Shown: positions 1 through 8,984, numbered from the stretch's first letter. The stretch is 64,000 nucleotides of DNA from Knoellia koreensis (GCF_013041615.1 NZ_JABEPQ010000002.1:806001-870000); one strand, 5' to 3'. The notes: generated from the letters alone by a model not told the origin. Program-made: numbers and translations.

Positions 1-2584
1 TGATGGCCGTGAGCGTTTCACCGGCCAAGGGCAGCAGGTCGCGCAAAGCCTTGTGCCGCCTGGATTTTCCGGCCTCCGCGCGCACCAGAGCTTCCTGCTC
101 GGGGTGGTCGGCGAGCACCTCGCGCAGCCGTCGCCCGGCACCGGCGCGCACCCGACCGGCACTCGCCTGGAGGTGCGCGCGGTCAGCCGCGACGTACTCG
201 CGCGCGACCCGCTGCAGCTGCGCACCGTCGTGGGCGCCGTACCGCGGGTCACGGACGGTCAGGTCGTCGGACAGCGAGGCCCACCAGACGAACTCGAGCT
301 CGCGCGCCACGTCGTCGGCCGCGACACCTCGGTCGGCGAGCTCGTCGACGAGCGGGCCGAGACCGGCTTCGCGCAGTGAGTCCAGGGTGCCCAGCACCCG
401 CGGCACCACCGTCAACCGTTCGGGCGTGGCCGCCAGCTCCGCGAGCCGCCTGCGCAGCGCCGGCAGGTCGGTCTCGAGCAGCGCGCCGCCTTCGGCGGTG
501 GTGGCCAGACGCGACCCCAGCCAGGTGAGCTCCTCGGCGAGGGTCCGGTATGCCGTGCGGGCGCGGTCGAGGTCGACCGGGATCTCCGGGCGGCCGCCGG
601 CGCCGGCCATCTGCTGCCACGCGGTGCGCTGGGTCTGCGCGTCGGCGAGGGCGGCGTGCAGGTCGGCCGGCGGGGTGCCGGGGCGCAGCAGCGAACGCGC
701 CTGGCTGCGCAGCCGCCAGCGCGACCACCAGCCGAGGTCGGTGCCGTGCTCCTTGCGGTATGCCGCGGAGCCGGTGGCGGCGACCAGCTCACCGAGCGGG
801 AGGTCGAAGACCTCGGGACGAAAGACCTCGAGGGTGTCGCGGACGCGGCCGACCGTGTCGAGCACGTCGCCCCAGTCGGTGGGTCTGGTGGCCTCGGGGA
901 GCTCGACCTCGGCGAACACCTCGCGCATCGTCTCGGCGACCTCGTCGAGGCCACCGTGGGCGAGACGGGCGGTGATGTCGCGGGCGCGGACGGCCTCATC
1001 GGTGGTGGCGATCCGCGCACCGAACCACGGGTCGCGGCTCTCGCCGGTGTCGCTGACCCGGCTGCCGGCGCCAGCGACACCACCCTCCGGGTCGGACCCC
1101 GCGGCGGAGCCCGTGGCCGGAGCACTGGCGGGAGCAGTGGCCGGCCCCGACGCCGACGCCGCGTCGGCGGCGCTGTCGTTGCTGCCTGCCCAGGCGCCCA
1201 GCGACGCTGCCTCGGTGAGCTGGCGTCCCAGCTCGTCCACCCGCTGCCGGGAGAGGCCGGCCAGCTGTTCGCCGCGCAGCCGCACGCGCGAAGTCGGCGG
1301 GTGGGGCTCGGCGCTCAGGCGGGAGATCGCCTCCTGGGCCTGGTGAGCCGAGACGCCCCACGGTTCGCGCACCTCGTGCAGCGCCGCCGCGTGGTCGACG
1401 AGCTGGCGCCGCCGGTCGACGAGGGCTCGTTCGAGCTCGCCGGTGTCGGGGTCGCGGGTCTGCACGGACTGGTCCAACGCCTGACCGAACTCGCGGGCGA
1501 GGCGCCGCTTGTTCGACGCTCCGTCATAGGCGTCGAGGACGAGGTCGCCGAGCCCGACCTGCTCGAGCCGCGACAGGACGGCGTCGATGGCGGCGCGCTT
1601 CTCGGCCACGAACAGGACGCGCTTGCCCTCGCCCGCCAGGGTCGCGATCAGGTTGGCGATGGTCTGCGACTTGCCGGTGCCCGGCGGGCCCTTGATGACG
1701 AGGTGGGCTCCCGAGCGCACCGCGTCGATCGCGGCCTGCTGGCTGGAGTCGGCGTCGAGCACGAGCAACTCGTGCGCCGGGTCGGCGTCGACCGGGCTCT
1801 GCGGCACCTCCGACCGCACGGCACGCAGGGCGCCGGGGTCGCCCGCGAGCGCAGCCACCACGTCGTGGTCCGCCAGGGCCGGCCCCTGCGCTGCCAGGTC
1901 GGCGACCATCGGCAGCTTGGCGTAGGAGAACGTACCGACCACGAGCCGTGGTGAGACGACGAAGTCCGGCACGGACGCGCACAGCCGCGTCAGGGCGGCA
2001 TACACGGGGATGGGGTCGAAGGCCCCTCCCGCGGTGGCGAGGTCCTCGAGCGCGCCGGAGTCGACGTCGATGCCCTGCTCGGAGCGCAGGTAGTGCGCGA
2101 GCACGGGGTTGAGCTCGACGTCGGCCCCGAGGTCGAGGGTGAAGTCCTCGCGCGCCGCGCCGGTGGGCCGCAGCACGCACGAGCGCAGGAGCACGGGCGC
2201 GGCCGGGGCCCGGCCGGCGCCCCGGATGGTCCAGGTGGCCATGCCGATCGCGATGAAGCCGACCGCGATGCCGCGCTCCTCGAGGAGCTCGACGCTCTTG
2301 GCGCGGATGGTGCGGGCCCGGCGGCGGGCGTCGTCGAGGGCGGCGGGCTCACGCACGAGGTCCGACAGCTTCGTGGGGCGGCCGGCGAGCAGCATGGCGA
2401 GGCCGCCCGGGTGGGCGTTGGTGAGGTCGAGGGTGCCGCTGGGGAGGTCGCGGTACCAGAGCAGGGTGTTGCGCCCCCCGAGGTCGACGAGGTGCCGCTG
2501 CCAGGTCTTGACCGCTGCCGCGACCCGCTCCCCACGCGGGTCAGGCTCGGCCGAGGGCAGGGGCTGGTCGGACGGGGCACTCAC
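1..2584 (-). CDS. DUF4011/superfamily I helicase-like protein (C-terminus off window)
   Basis: Large nucleic-acid-dependent ATPase of the DUF4011/AAA type, presumably cytosolic; its substrate is not evident. The window holds the first ~861 residues and the frame stays open to the left edge. An N-terminal DUF4011-like section carries LVDLGGRNTLLWYRDL near residues 31-46. Walker A GPPGTGKS lies at about 299-306, followed by KRVLFVAEKRAAID, as in DNA2/NAM7-like helicases. A low-complexity Ala/Ser/Thr linker and a charged alpha-helical stretch follow. Later helicase motifs would lie beyond the edge. The GTG start was chosen because it begins the frame just after the stop of the upstream MFS gene (9 nt gap); no strong ribosome binding site is visible, so coupling to that gene is likely. 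Confidence 0.85.
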   Translation of the reverse strand, partial: MSAPSDQPLPSAEPDPRGERVAAAVKTWQRHLVDLGGRNTLLWYRDLPSGTLDLTNAHPGGLAMLLAGRPTKLSDLVREPAALDDARRRARTIRAKSVELLEERGIAVGFIAIGMATWTIRGAGRAPAAPVLLRSCVLRPTGAAREDFTLDLGADVELNPVLAHYLRSEQGIDVDSGALEDLATAGGAFDPIPVYAALTRLCASVPDFVVSPRLVVGTFSYAKLPMVADLAAQGPALADHDVVAALAGDPGALRAVRSEVPQSPVDADPAHELLVLDADSSQQAAIDAVRSGAHLVIKGPPGTGKSQTIANLIATLAGEGKRVLFVAEKRAAIDAVLSRLEQVGLGDLVLDAYDGASNKRRLAREFGQALDQSVQTRDPDTGELERALVDRRRQLVDHAAALHEVREPWGVSAHQAQEAISRLSAEPHPPTSRVRLRGEQLAGLSRQRVDELGRQLTEAASLGAWAGSNDSAADAASASGPATAPASAPATGSAAGSDPEGGVAGAGSRVSDTGESRDPWFGARIATTDEAVRARDITARLAHGGLDEVAETMREVFAEVELPEATRPTDWGDVLDTVGRVRDTLEVFRPEVFDLPLGELVAATGSAAYRKEHGTDLGWWSRWRLRSQARSLLRPGTPPADLHAALADAQTQRTAWQQMAGAGGRPEIPVDLDRARTAYRTLAEELTWLGSRLATTAEGGALLETDLPALRRRLAELAATPERLTVVPRVLGTLDSLREAGLGPLVDELADRGVAADDVARELEFVWWASLSDDLTVRDPRYGAHDGAQLQRVAREYVAADRAHLQASAGRVRAGAGRRLREVLADHPEQEALVRAEAGKSRRHKALRDLLPLAGETLTAI

Positions 2585-2593
2585 CGTTGCAGG

Positions 2594-3904
2594 CTAACCA
2601 ACCTGGCTCTCGACTTCTCCGGGCAACGCGGGCGTGGGACGAATCCGGTTGGAATCATTGGGCCGGATGAGCACGGCCGACACCGTGATGACACACGCGA
2701 GCACCGCCGCAGCCGCGCCCAGCACGTCGTAGCCGAGCTGGCCGACGACCACGCCGGCGAGCGCTCCCCCACCACCGGCGGCCAGCCCCATGGCCAGGTC
2801 GGACGCACCCTGGGCCCCGGCGCGCTCGCGCAGCGGCACCGACCGCACGACGAGGGTCGAGCCGCTGACGAGGGTGAACGACCACCCGAGCCCGAGCATG
2901 AACAGGCCCACCGCGAGACCCGGCGACCAACCCAGCGGCGCCTGCGCGGCGAGCACACCGGCCACCGAGAGGATGAGCGCGCCGGTGATGGCCATCGCGC
3001 GGCCGCCCCAGCGGTCGACCGCCATGCCGACCAGCGGCGAGAAGGCGAACATGCCGAGGATGTGGCCGCTGATGACGAGCCCGATGATGCGCAGGCTGGC
3101 GCCGCCGTGGTTCATGTGGACCGGCGTCATCACCATCACGCTGACCATGACGGTGTGGCCGACGGCGGTCGTGATGACCCCGAGGCGCGAGCCGGGATGG
3201 GCAGCCAGCGCCCGGAAGCCACGCCACACCCCGCCCTGCTGGCGTTCCAGTGGCTCGTCGGCCTCGACCGCGGCGATCCTGCGCGCGAGGAGCAGTGGGT
3301 CTGGGCGCAACCGCCAGACGATGAGCAGCGCACCGAGCAGCAGCCCGAGGAGCGAGAAGACATAGGGACCAGCGAGGACGGGTATGCCGAGGGCGCGCGC
3401 GATGGGCTCGCCCGGGCCGGCGAGGTTGGGCCCGAGGACGGCGCCGATGGTGGTCGCCCAGACGACGAGGGCGAGGTCGCGGCCGCGGTGGCGTTCCTCG
3501 GCGAGGTCTGCGGCGACGTAGCGGGCCTGGTTGTTGGCGGCGTTGGCGCCACCGAAGAGGGTGGTGCCGACGAGCAGCAGGGCGAAGCTGCTCCACGCGG
3601 CGGCCAGGATGATCGCGAGCGCGCCGGCGATGCCGATGAGGTAACCGGTGAGCATGCCCCACCGCCGTCCACGGGCGGCCATGACGTGGGCCATGGGGAT
3701 CGCGACGAGTGCGCCGCCCAGCACCTGGAAGGTCCCGCCGAGGCCGGACAGGTCGGCCGACCCGCTGGTCTGCTCGGCCAGCAGCGCGCCGACGGCCGCA
3801 CCGGCTGAGACCCCGACGCCCACGAGCACCTGGGTGCCGACGAGGGTGGCCACGGTGCGCCGCTGGACCGGTCGGAGGTCGACCATCTCGTCGGTGAGGG
3901 GCAC
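2594..3904 (-). CDS. MFS transporter
   Basis: Integral membrane protein of 436 residues, the usual size of a 12-helix major facilitator permease; substrate unknown. Hydrophobic segments run along the whole length, and an MFS loop signature is visible as MAVDRWGGRAMA after the central loop. A charged cytoplasmic loop (RRIAAVEADEPLERQ) separates the halves. The GTG start is preceded by CATACT about 7 nt upstream, so the transcript may be leaderless. That -10-like element is formed by the dispersed CGGCATA motif. The gene is followed within 9 nt by the helicase-like gene, suggesting one transcript. Confidence 0.85.
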   Translation of the reverse strand: MPLTDEMVDLRPVQRRTVATLVGTQVLVGVGVSAGAAVGALLAEQTSGSADLSGLGGTFQVLGGALVAIPMAHVMAARGRRWGMLTGYLIGIAGALAIILAAAWSSFALLLVGTTLFGGANAANNQARYVAADLAEERHRGRDLALVVWATTIGAVLGPNLAGPGEPIARALGIPVLAGPYVFSLLGLLLGALLIVWRLRPDPLLLARRIAAVEADEPLERQQGGVWRGFRALAAHPGSRLGVITTAVGHTVMVSVMVMTPVHMNHGGASLRIIGLVISGHILGMFAFSPLVGMAVDRWGGRAMAITGALILSVAGVLAAQAPLGWSPGLAVGLFMLGLGWSFTLVSGSTLVVRSVPLRERAGAQGASDLAMGLAAGGGGALAGVVVGQLGYDVLGAAAAVLACVITVSAVLIRPNDSNRIRPTPALPGEVESQVG

Positions 3905-4045
3905 CGGGTCAGTATGCCGGTGGGCTTGGACAGCGATCGCGTCGCCTGCCGGGTCGGGCCGGGTGGCTGGGGTACCGGTCCCGGCGACGCGTGGTGAGGC
4001 GGCTCGGGAGGCGAGCGGGCGGCATACCTCGTCGTGCTCTCGGCC

Positions 4046-4069
4046 CGGCCCGCGGGGGACGGCGGGCCG
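4046..4069 (-). terminator. Putative terminator of the secreted-protein operon
   Basis: Inverted repeat CGGCCCGC/GCGGGCCG with an 8-nt loop, just downstream of the minus-strand gene ending at 4091. No U-tract follows, so this is a weak or factor-assisted terminator candidate. Confidence 0.35.
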
Positions 4070-4090
4070 GACCGAGGTCCTTGGGGCGGC

Positions 4091-5200
4091 TCAGCCGACG
4101 CCGTCGATGGTGAGGTTGAGCGGCGGCGAGGTGGACGTGATGGTCACCGTGCTGGTGCCGGAGCCGTTCGCCAGGCCCTTGAAGGAGAAGGAGGCCGAGG
4201 ACTGACCGGTCGGGATGACCACCGTGGAGGTCGGCTGGCCGGCTGCGGAGTTGGCCACTGTGATGGAGATCGGTGCGCCGGTGTTGGTGCGGACGTTGCC
4301 CCACTGGTCAACCAGCACGATGGTGCCGCCCCACGCCTTGTCGTTGCCCGAGAGCGTCGGGGTCGTCTGGGTGCAGCTCTTCGGTGCCTCGTTGCCACCG
4401 GAGCCGTCGGTGCACGAGAGGGCGACCGGCGTGTTGGGCGTGTTGTTGGAGGAGTGAATGACCTGGTCGAGCCGTAGCGAGTAGGCGGGCGCCTGCTGGA
4501 CCGTGATGGCGGCGGAGCGGCCGGTGACCTGGCCCTGGGTGACCGTGACGGCAGTCGTCTCGGCGGTGTATGCCGTGAGGTTGACCCCCGTGGCCACACC
4601 CGCCGTGAAGGTCACCGTGGACGGCACCTGTGGCGCCTTGCCGGACGGGCTGGTCGACAGGCCGGTGATGGTGACGGCCTGGCTGCCGGTGAAGGACGTG
4701 TCGGTCGAGCCGTCGCAGGCACGCTTGGTGATGGTGATGCTGAACGGCGTGCCGACGGTGGGGGTTGCGGTCGAGGTGCTCACGACGAACACCGGCGCCG
4801 TGGCGCACTGGGTGCTGGCGGTGCCGGGGGCGGACGTGGCGGTCCAGCTGCCAAGGGCCGCGACGAGCGTGTAGCTGTATGCCGTGCCCTGCGTGAGACC
4901 TGTGTCGGTGCAGGACCAGGGCGAGCTCGTCGGCTGGCAGATCGTCGTGGTGCCGCGCTTGAGGGTGTATGCCGTGCCGGGGAGCTGGCCGGTGGGCAGG
5001 CTGCCGCTGACGGTTAGTGACGTGGCGCTGGTGGACGCGACCGCTGGCGTTGCCGGGGTCTTGAGCGTCGCGGCGGTCGCGGTCGCCGTCGTGGTGACGG
5101 TGCCGGCCGACCAGTAGGCGGCTGCCGTCCCGATCCCGGCGACCGTGCAGGCGGCCAGGGCGGCGACGGCGGTGGCACCGCGGCGAGTGAAGGCGTTCAC
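4091..5200 (-). CDS. Secreted Ig/fibronectin-like surface protein with SipW/TasA-type N-terminus
   Basis: Predicted exported protein of 369 residues. The N-terminus VNAFTRRGATAVAALAAC... leads into AAYWSAGTVTTT, the small-Ala-Tyr-Trp pattern of SipW/TasA-type secreted proteins. A fibronectin-III-like segment (about 55-130) and Big-like beta-sandwich repeats rich in Thr/Ser/Val follow to the C-terminus. A Cys pair in CTDGSGGNEAPKSC may form a disulphide. The GTG start overlaps the stop of the preceding gene (GTGA) and has a strong GGAGGA site, so the two are co-translated. It is the last gene of a three-gene coupled operon. Function is inferred as surface or fibre structural protein; no catalytic motif is visible. 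Confidence 0.8.
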   Translation of the reverse strand: MNAFTRRGATAVAALAACTVAGIGTAAAYWSAGTVTTTATATAATLKTPATPAVASTSATSLTVSGSLPTGQLPGTAYTLKRGTTTICQPTSSPWSCTDTGLTQGTAYSYTLVAALGSWTATSAPGTASTQCATAPVFVVSTSTATPTVGTPFSITITKRACDGSTDTSFTGSQAVTITGLSTSPSGKAPQVPSTVTFTAGVATGVNLTAYTAETTAVTVTQGQVTGRSAAITVQQAPAYSLRLDQVIHSSNNTPNTPVALSCTDGSGGNEAPKSCTQTTPTLSGNDKAWGGTIVLVDQWGNVRTNTGAPISITVANSAAGQPTSTVVIPTGQSSASFSFKGLANGSGTSTVTITSTSPPLNLTIDGVG

Positions 5201-5649
5201 GAGGTCCTCCCGGTTGCCGTGACGGGAAGAGTGAACGTGGTGCCCTGGCAGGCGTTGGACGCTGTCGTCGACATCGAGATGCTCGCGGTGAGGGTGAGCG
5301 ACCCACCGGCCGGGATGGTGCGAGGCAGGCCAGTCGGGGCCGTCGTCGTGATCGCGGCGGTGGAGCAGCCGTTGGCCGCGGTGACGGCGCCAAGGGAGAT
5401 CGAGGTGACGTCAACGCCAAAACCGTTGGGGTTGTTGACCTTGACGTTGATCGCCGACGAGCTGCCGGGGTAGAGGGACGCAGGTACGTCGGCCGACGTC
5501 GTGAGTGCCACCGTCGTGCCGGCGGTCGCGGAGGTCGAACCGGCACCGGTGGCCGACCACACGGCATACGCCATGGCGCTCGTCATGGTGAGCGCGGCGG
5601 CGCCGGCGACGGCGGCGGTGAGGCGCTGGGTCCAGGGCGATCGGGTCAT
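5197..5649 (-). CDS. Small SipW/TasA-like secreted protein
   Basis: Predicted exported protein of 150 residues. A Lys/Arg-poor signal peptide ends in AMAYAVWSATGAGSTSATAG, matching its neighbours. The mature part is a Thr/Ser/Val-rich beta domain with the recurring phrase YPGSSSAINVKVNNPNGFGV and a C-terminal ACQGTTFTLPVTATG. The same C-terminal pattern (Cys, basic or small residue, TF-LP-F) occurs in the next two genes upstream, so these are paralogues. The ATG overlaps the upstream stop (ATGA). Likely assembled at the cell surface; no signal peptidase gene is seen nearby. Confidence 0.75.
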   Translation of the reverse strand: MTRSPWTQRLTAAVAGAAALTMTSAMAYAVWSATGAGSTSATAGTTVALTTSADVPASLYPGSSSAINVKVNNPNGFGVDVTSISLGAVTAANGCSTAAITTTAPTGLPRTIPAGGSLTLTASISMSTTASNACQGTTFTLPVTATGRTS

Positions 5650-6458
5650 GACGCGTTGTTCCCCTGGGTCGCCGAACCGCTGAAGGTCAGCGGGAAGGTG
5701 ACGCTCTTGCAGGCGTCCTGGGACGCCGCGGTGTCCAGCATCATGATCGACAGCGGAACGGTGATGCTGCCCTTGGCCGGGACGACGTAGGTGCGGGCTC
5801 CGGGCTTGGTCGACTGGTAGCTGCTGATGACCAGGTTGGAGCTCGCGCGGCAGCCCGGGCCGGCGTCTCCGGCCTTCGCCGACAGGTCGAGGATGCGGTA
5901 GGCGATCCGGTCGGGGTTGGTGACGACGACCTCGAGGGTGGAGATGGCACCGGGACGCAGCTGGTCGATGTGACCTGCGGCGGCGAAGGGCGGATGACCG
6001 TTGCCCTTGCCGTTGTCGTTGCCGCCGTCGGTGTTGCCCTCGCCGTTGACGTTGCCACCGCCGTTCACGTTGCCACCGCCGGTGGAACCGGTTCCGTTGT
6101 GCCCGTTGGTCTTTCGCGGTGCCGCCGCGGAGGGACCGGTGGCGGCGGGCGTTCCCTGCTCGCCGCCGACACCGGCACCCCGGGTCGGGTCAGCAGGCGG
6201 CGCCTGCGAGGTGGTGGGCTCGTCGTCCGGCGTGGTCGAGGGAGCCGGGTCAGCCGTGGCGCCGTCGCTGCTCTCGCCGGGGGTGGTCGCCGCCGGGGGC
6301 GCCTGGTCGCGCGGGACGATGGTGAGGGCACCCGGCTGCGGTTTCGCGTTGTCGCGCGTGAGCCAGACACCGCATGACCCGAGCAGGCCGAGCAGCAGCA
6401 CGACGACGGCGATCAGCACGAGCGTGCGGCGCTGACGCTGCTGCCGGGTGTCGGGCAT
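5646..6458 (-). CDS. Membrane-anchored Gly/Asn-rich protein of the SipW/TasA-like cluster
   Basis: Protein of 270 residues with a short basic cytoplasmic start, one hydrophobic segment (about 12-31, ending LLGSCGVW), a long Pro/Thr/Ser/Ala linker, a Gly-Asn repeat stretch (GGGNVNGGGNVNGEGN), and a C-terminal domain homologous to the other cluster members (CKSVTFPLTFSGSA). It may be a type II membrane protein; LGSC is a weak lipobox, so a lipoprotein is possible. AGGAG lies 6 nt before the ATG. It heads the three-gene coupled operon 6458 to 4091. The linker resembles a wall-spanning stalk that would present the C-terminal domain outside. Confidence 0.7.
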   Translation of the reverse strand: MPDTRQQRQRRTLVLIAVVVLLLGLLGSCGVWLTRDNAKPQPGALTIVPRDQAPPAATTPGESSDGATADPAPSTTPDDEPTTSQAPPADPTRGAGVGGEQGTPAATGPSAAAPRKTNGHNGTGSTGGGNVNGGGNVNGEGNTDGGNDNGKGNGHPPFAAAGHIDQLRPGAISTLEVVVTNPDRIAYRILDLSAKAGDAGPGCRASSNLVISSYQSTKPGARTYVVPAKGSITVPLSIMMLDTAASQDACKSVTFPLTFSGSATQGNNAS

Positions 6459-6601
6459 CGGCGCTCCTGGCGAGTCGAGGCGGTGGGTCGACGCGAGGTC
6501 GGGGTGGTGTGCCGGCGTGGCCGACGAGGTCGGGCCTGGGCCCGGCGGCGTGCAGGGGGACAGTGACGCCGCCGGGCCGGCTCAGGCCCGCGAGCTCACC
6601 G

Positions 6602-7087
6602 TCAGTTGACGACGGTGAACGTCAGCGGGACGGTGACGCCCTTGCAGTTGTCCTGGTTGGCGGCGCCGTTGACGAGCTGGATGGTCGCGCCGGTCCAGCT
6701 GCCCTGCGCCGTGCCAGCGGGCACCTGCGCGTCGACTGCGCCCGGCTGGACGATGTTGAAGTCGGCCGCGGTGCAGGCGGGCTTGGTGGCATCGGCCTGC
6801 TTGGAGAAGCCCGCGGAGACGGCGACGTTGACCTTGGCGATGTACACCGAGCCGGAGTTCGGGTTGTCGAAGTTGCCCGAGATGCCCTGGGCCGGGCCGC
6901 CCGGGTAGAGACCGGTGACCGCGGTGGAGGTCGCGTTGACGGTGACGTCGCCGACCGTGCCCGTCGAGGCCGAACCGGTGCCGGAGCCGCCGGTGGTCCA
7001 GTAACCGTAGGCAACACCGCCGGCAATGAGGGCCAGGGCCGCACCCGTGGCAACGGCGGCGGCGCGCTTGCGCGTGTTCTTGTGCAT
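6602..7087 (-). CDS. SipW/TasA-like secreted protein
   Basis: Predicted exported protein of 161 residues beginning MHKNTRKRAAAVATGAAL and continuing GGVAYGYWTTGGSGTGSAS, the clearest SipW-type signal region of the four. The mature domain has TGLYPGGPAQGISGNFDNPN and ends DNCKGVTVPLTFTVVN, matching the C-termini of the two genes downstream. The ATG at 7087 is preferred over an in-frame ATG at 7105 because AAAGGAA sits 7 nt upstream. A 143-nt gap with G/C-rich inverted sequences separates it from the downstream operon, so it may be expressed separately or in excess, as expected for a main subunit (inference). Confidence 0.75.
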   Translation of the reverse strand: MHKNTRKRAAAVATGAALALIAGGVAYGYWTTGGSGTGSASTGTVGDVTVNATSTAVTGLYPGGPAQGISGNFDNPNSGSVYIAKVNVAVSAGFSKQADATKPACTAADFNIVQPGAVDAQVPAGTAQGSWTGATIQLVNGAANQDNCKGVTVPLTFTVVN

Positions 7088-7407
7088 GGATGTGTTCCTT
7101 TGCATGACGTGTGGAGTGCGGGCCTGAATCCGCGGTTGGCCTCCCCTTGAAGCCATCACCGAGAGTGCCGTTGTTGACTGGTCACCCACATCGGCCGTCG
7201 AGTCGGGCTGCCGACATCGTTGGTCTGGCAAGGAATCCCCGGTTTGGTTCTGGATTTGGTAAAACCGGCCACGCAAAGCGCTTACACCTGATAGTGGCCA
7301 AAGTCCGATTCGCCCTGAAGGTCCGAATTTCGTTGCACCGCACCGGGTTTGGCGACCCGGGGAGCTGACCACGCGGCATACCGGGGCCATGGCAGGTCCA
7401 CGAAAAG
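7088..7407. other. Intergenic leader/promoter region, no gene seen
   Basis: About 320 nt of lower-GC sequence upstream of the SipW/TasA-like gene. It probably holds its promoter and a long leader. A half-symmetric GCAAAGCGCTTACA at 7273-7286 resembles a LacI-family operator, but the evidence is weak. One copy of the dispersed CGGCATACC motif lies at about 7374. Confidence 0.4.
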
Positions 7408-7439
7408 GGGCCCGCGCACCCGGGGAGGTGCGCGGGCCC
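7408..7439 (-). terminator. Rho-independent terminator of the metzincin protease gene
   Basis: Perfect 13-bp inverted repeat (GGGCCCGCGCACC and its complement) with a 6-nt loop. On the minus strand it is followed by a short T run (CCCCTTTT), 20 nt after the protease stop codon. Confidence 0.85.
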
Positions 7440-7459
7440 GTGACGGGGTCTGGAGGGGG

Positions 7460-8272
7460 TCAGCTCAGGTCGGCGTAGGGCAGGGAGGTGGTGGTGAGAC
7501 ACCCGGCGGCGCGACCGACCTTGGCCAGGCCAGCCTTGTCACCGGCGGCGAAACCGGAGGGACCGGCGCTGCGCAGTGACGGGTACATGAGCTGGCGGGT
7601 GTCGCTCACGTGCTGGAGGCCGACCGCGTGGCCGAGCTCGTGCATGACCAGGTTGGTGCGACGCAGCCCGGTGCCGTAGCCGCCGGTGAGCTGGCTGAGC
7701 GCCTGTGGGGTGTCGATGACCACGAAACCCCGCTGCGCGGCATACGAGTAGGTCGAGGCGCCGTTGACGGTGCGGCCGGCCCACGCGTAGGAGAAACCGC
7801 CCTGACCCGCGACCGACCCCGCCAGCGAGTACTGGGTCTTGCTCGGCGTGGTCCAGGCGATGATGACCTCCGCGCTCTGCCGCGAGGCCGAGCCCGGCTG
7901 GGGAACTTCGCTCGTGCTTCCCTTGTAGGAGAACGAGATTCCCGTCGCAGCACTGACGCGGGCGACGGAACCCTGAGTTTCGGAGAGGACCCTCGCCCGG
8001 GAGGCGGAGGGCACCGCGGCGAGGTTGACCTTGTAGGTCACGACGCGCTGGCACGGGTTCCAGCGCAGGATCGGCTTGGTGCCGTTCGGGAGGGAGACGG
8101 TGGCGAGCTTGTACGTCGCCGAGGCGCCCGATGCGGCCTGCGGTGCCGCCGCCATGAACCCCGCGACCGCGAGCGGCGCGAGGGCCAGCGCGACTGCGCG
8201 CCGGCCGAAACGCCGCGCCGTGGCGGCCGACGCTCGCACAGGGCGGGCGAGGGGGTGGACTGGGCGAAACAT
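7460..8272 (-). CDS. Secreted matrixin-like zinc metalloprotease
   Basis: Exported peptidase of 270 residues. A long basic N-region (to about 25) and a hydrophobic core (26-48) form a signal peptide probably cleaved after ASGA. The zinc site HELGHAVGLQH is at residues 211-221 and the metzincin Met-turn is LMYPS with Met229. The N-terminal half of the mature part has a Cys in RWNPCQRVVTY and a second Cys near the C-terminus. These motifs are those of M10/M12-type metzincins; substrates cannot be inferred. The ATG is preceded by GGAGGCCTCCG. It is transcribed alone and ends at the strong terminator at 7408-7439. Confidence 0.85.
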   Translation of the reverse strand: MFRPVHPLARPVRASAATARRFGRRAVALALAPLAVAGFMAAAPQAASGASATYKLATVSLPNGTKPILRWNPCQRVVTYKVNLAAVPSASRARVLSETQGSVARVSAATGISFSYKGSTSEVPQPGSASRQSAEVIIAWTTPSKTQYSLAGSVAGQGGFSYAWAGRTVNGASTYSYAAQRGFVVIDTPQALSQLTGGYGTGLRRTNLVMHELGHAVGLQHVSDTRQLMYPSLRSAGPSGFAAGDKAGLAKVGRAAGCLTTTSLPYADLS

Positions 8273-8911
8273 CGGAGGCCTCCGGGCGGTCTCAAGGGGA
8301 GTGACACGTCAGGAACTACTGGGGTCGTGCGGGAGGGTGCTGGTGGCGTGGTGGTGCCGGTGCTGCGGATTCCGTACCTTGCGATCGAGGTCAGGCTCCT
8401 CGAGGCCGGGAACGGTGCGGTTGGTCCTTGTTGCGTCGTCCGCCTGCGTTAGCGGCTGACAGGTGTAATCGTGGCTCCGCCGTTTGACGTAGGAGAAGAC
8501 TTTCCAGTGGAAATCAACCGAACGGGTGAGGCGCTTCGCGTGCGTCCCGGCGGCCGGCTCTGCTAGTCGGTGACATGGAATCCGAAGATTCCACGCGGAA
8601 CGGCTTCGGGATCCGAAGGTCGGACCTGTCTGGCGGCCCGTTAACCGCAACTTTTGTGCGGGCGGGGTCGCCGAAAAGTTCTTCACTTCCAGGGTGCGGC
8701 CGTTCGTCCCTCCGCATCCATTGAGCCAGTCCCGGCGGTCATGGCCGATGCAAAGAGTGGGCACCGGCAGGGACGGTTCGCGCGGGTATGCCGCGTGGCC
8801 GGGCCTGGCTGCCCGGTGTTCGGCGGGTTCGGTGTGGGGCTGCTCGGTCGGCTAACCTTCGTCGGGCGTCCTCGACGTCACGCGCGACCGTGGGACGGAA
8901 GCGCAAACCCC
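8273..8911. other. 640-nt intergenic region with small inverted repeats, no convincing gene
   Basis: No open frame here has convincing coding character. The stretch holds TGGAATC-CGAA-GATTCCA at 8576-8593 and CTTCGG-GAT-CCGAAG at about 8608-8622, two small hairpins that could belong to a structured leader of the protease gene on the minus strand or to an unrecognised RNA. One GGTATGCCGCGTGGCC copy lies at about 8785. Confidence 0.35.
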
Positions 8912-8984
8912 GCCCTCGTAGCTCAGGGGATAGAGCACCGCTCTCCTAAAGCGGGTGTCGCAGGTTCGAATCCTGCCGGGGGCA
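8912..8984 (+). tRNA. tRNA-Arg (anticodon CCU)
   Basis: A 73-nt cloverleaf. The acceptor arm GCCCTCG pairs with CGGGGGC (one G-U), the D-arm is GCTC-AGGGGATA-GAGC, and the anticodon stem CCGCT/AGCGG encloses the loop CTCCTAA with anticodon CCT. The T-arm is GCAGG-TTCGAAT-CCTGC and the discriminator is A. CCA is not encoded (ACCG follows). It decodes AGG, a rare codon at this GC content. Confidence 0.95.

Noticed and set aside
7273-7286. GCAAAGCGCTTACA as a CcpA/LacI-family operator
   Set aside because: Only partial symmetry, no LacI-family gene in the window and no catabolic gene downstream.
8846-8866. GGCTAACCT near 8854 resembles half of an IdeR iron box
   Set aside because: The other half does not match (about 11 of 19 positions) and the nearest gene is a tRNA.
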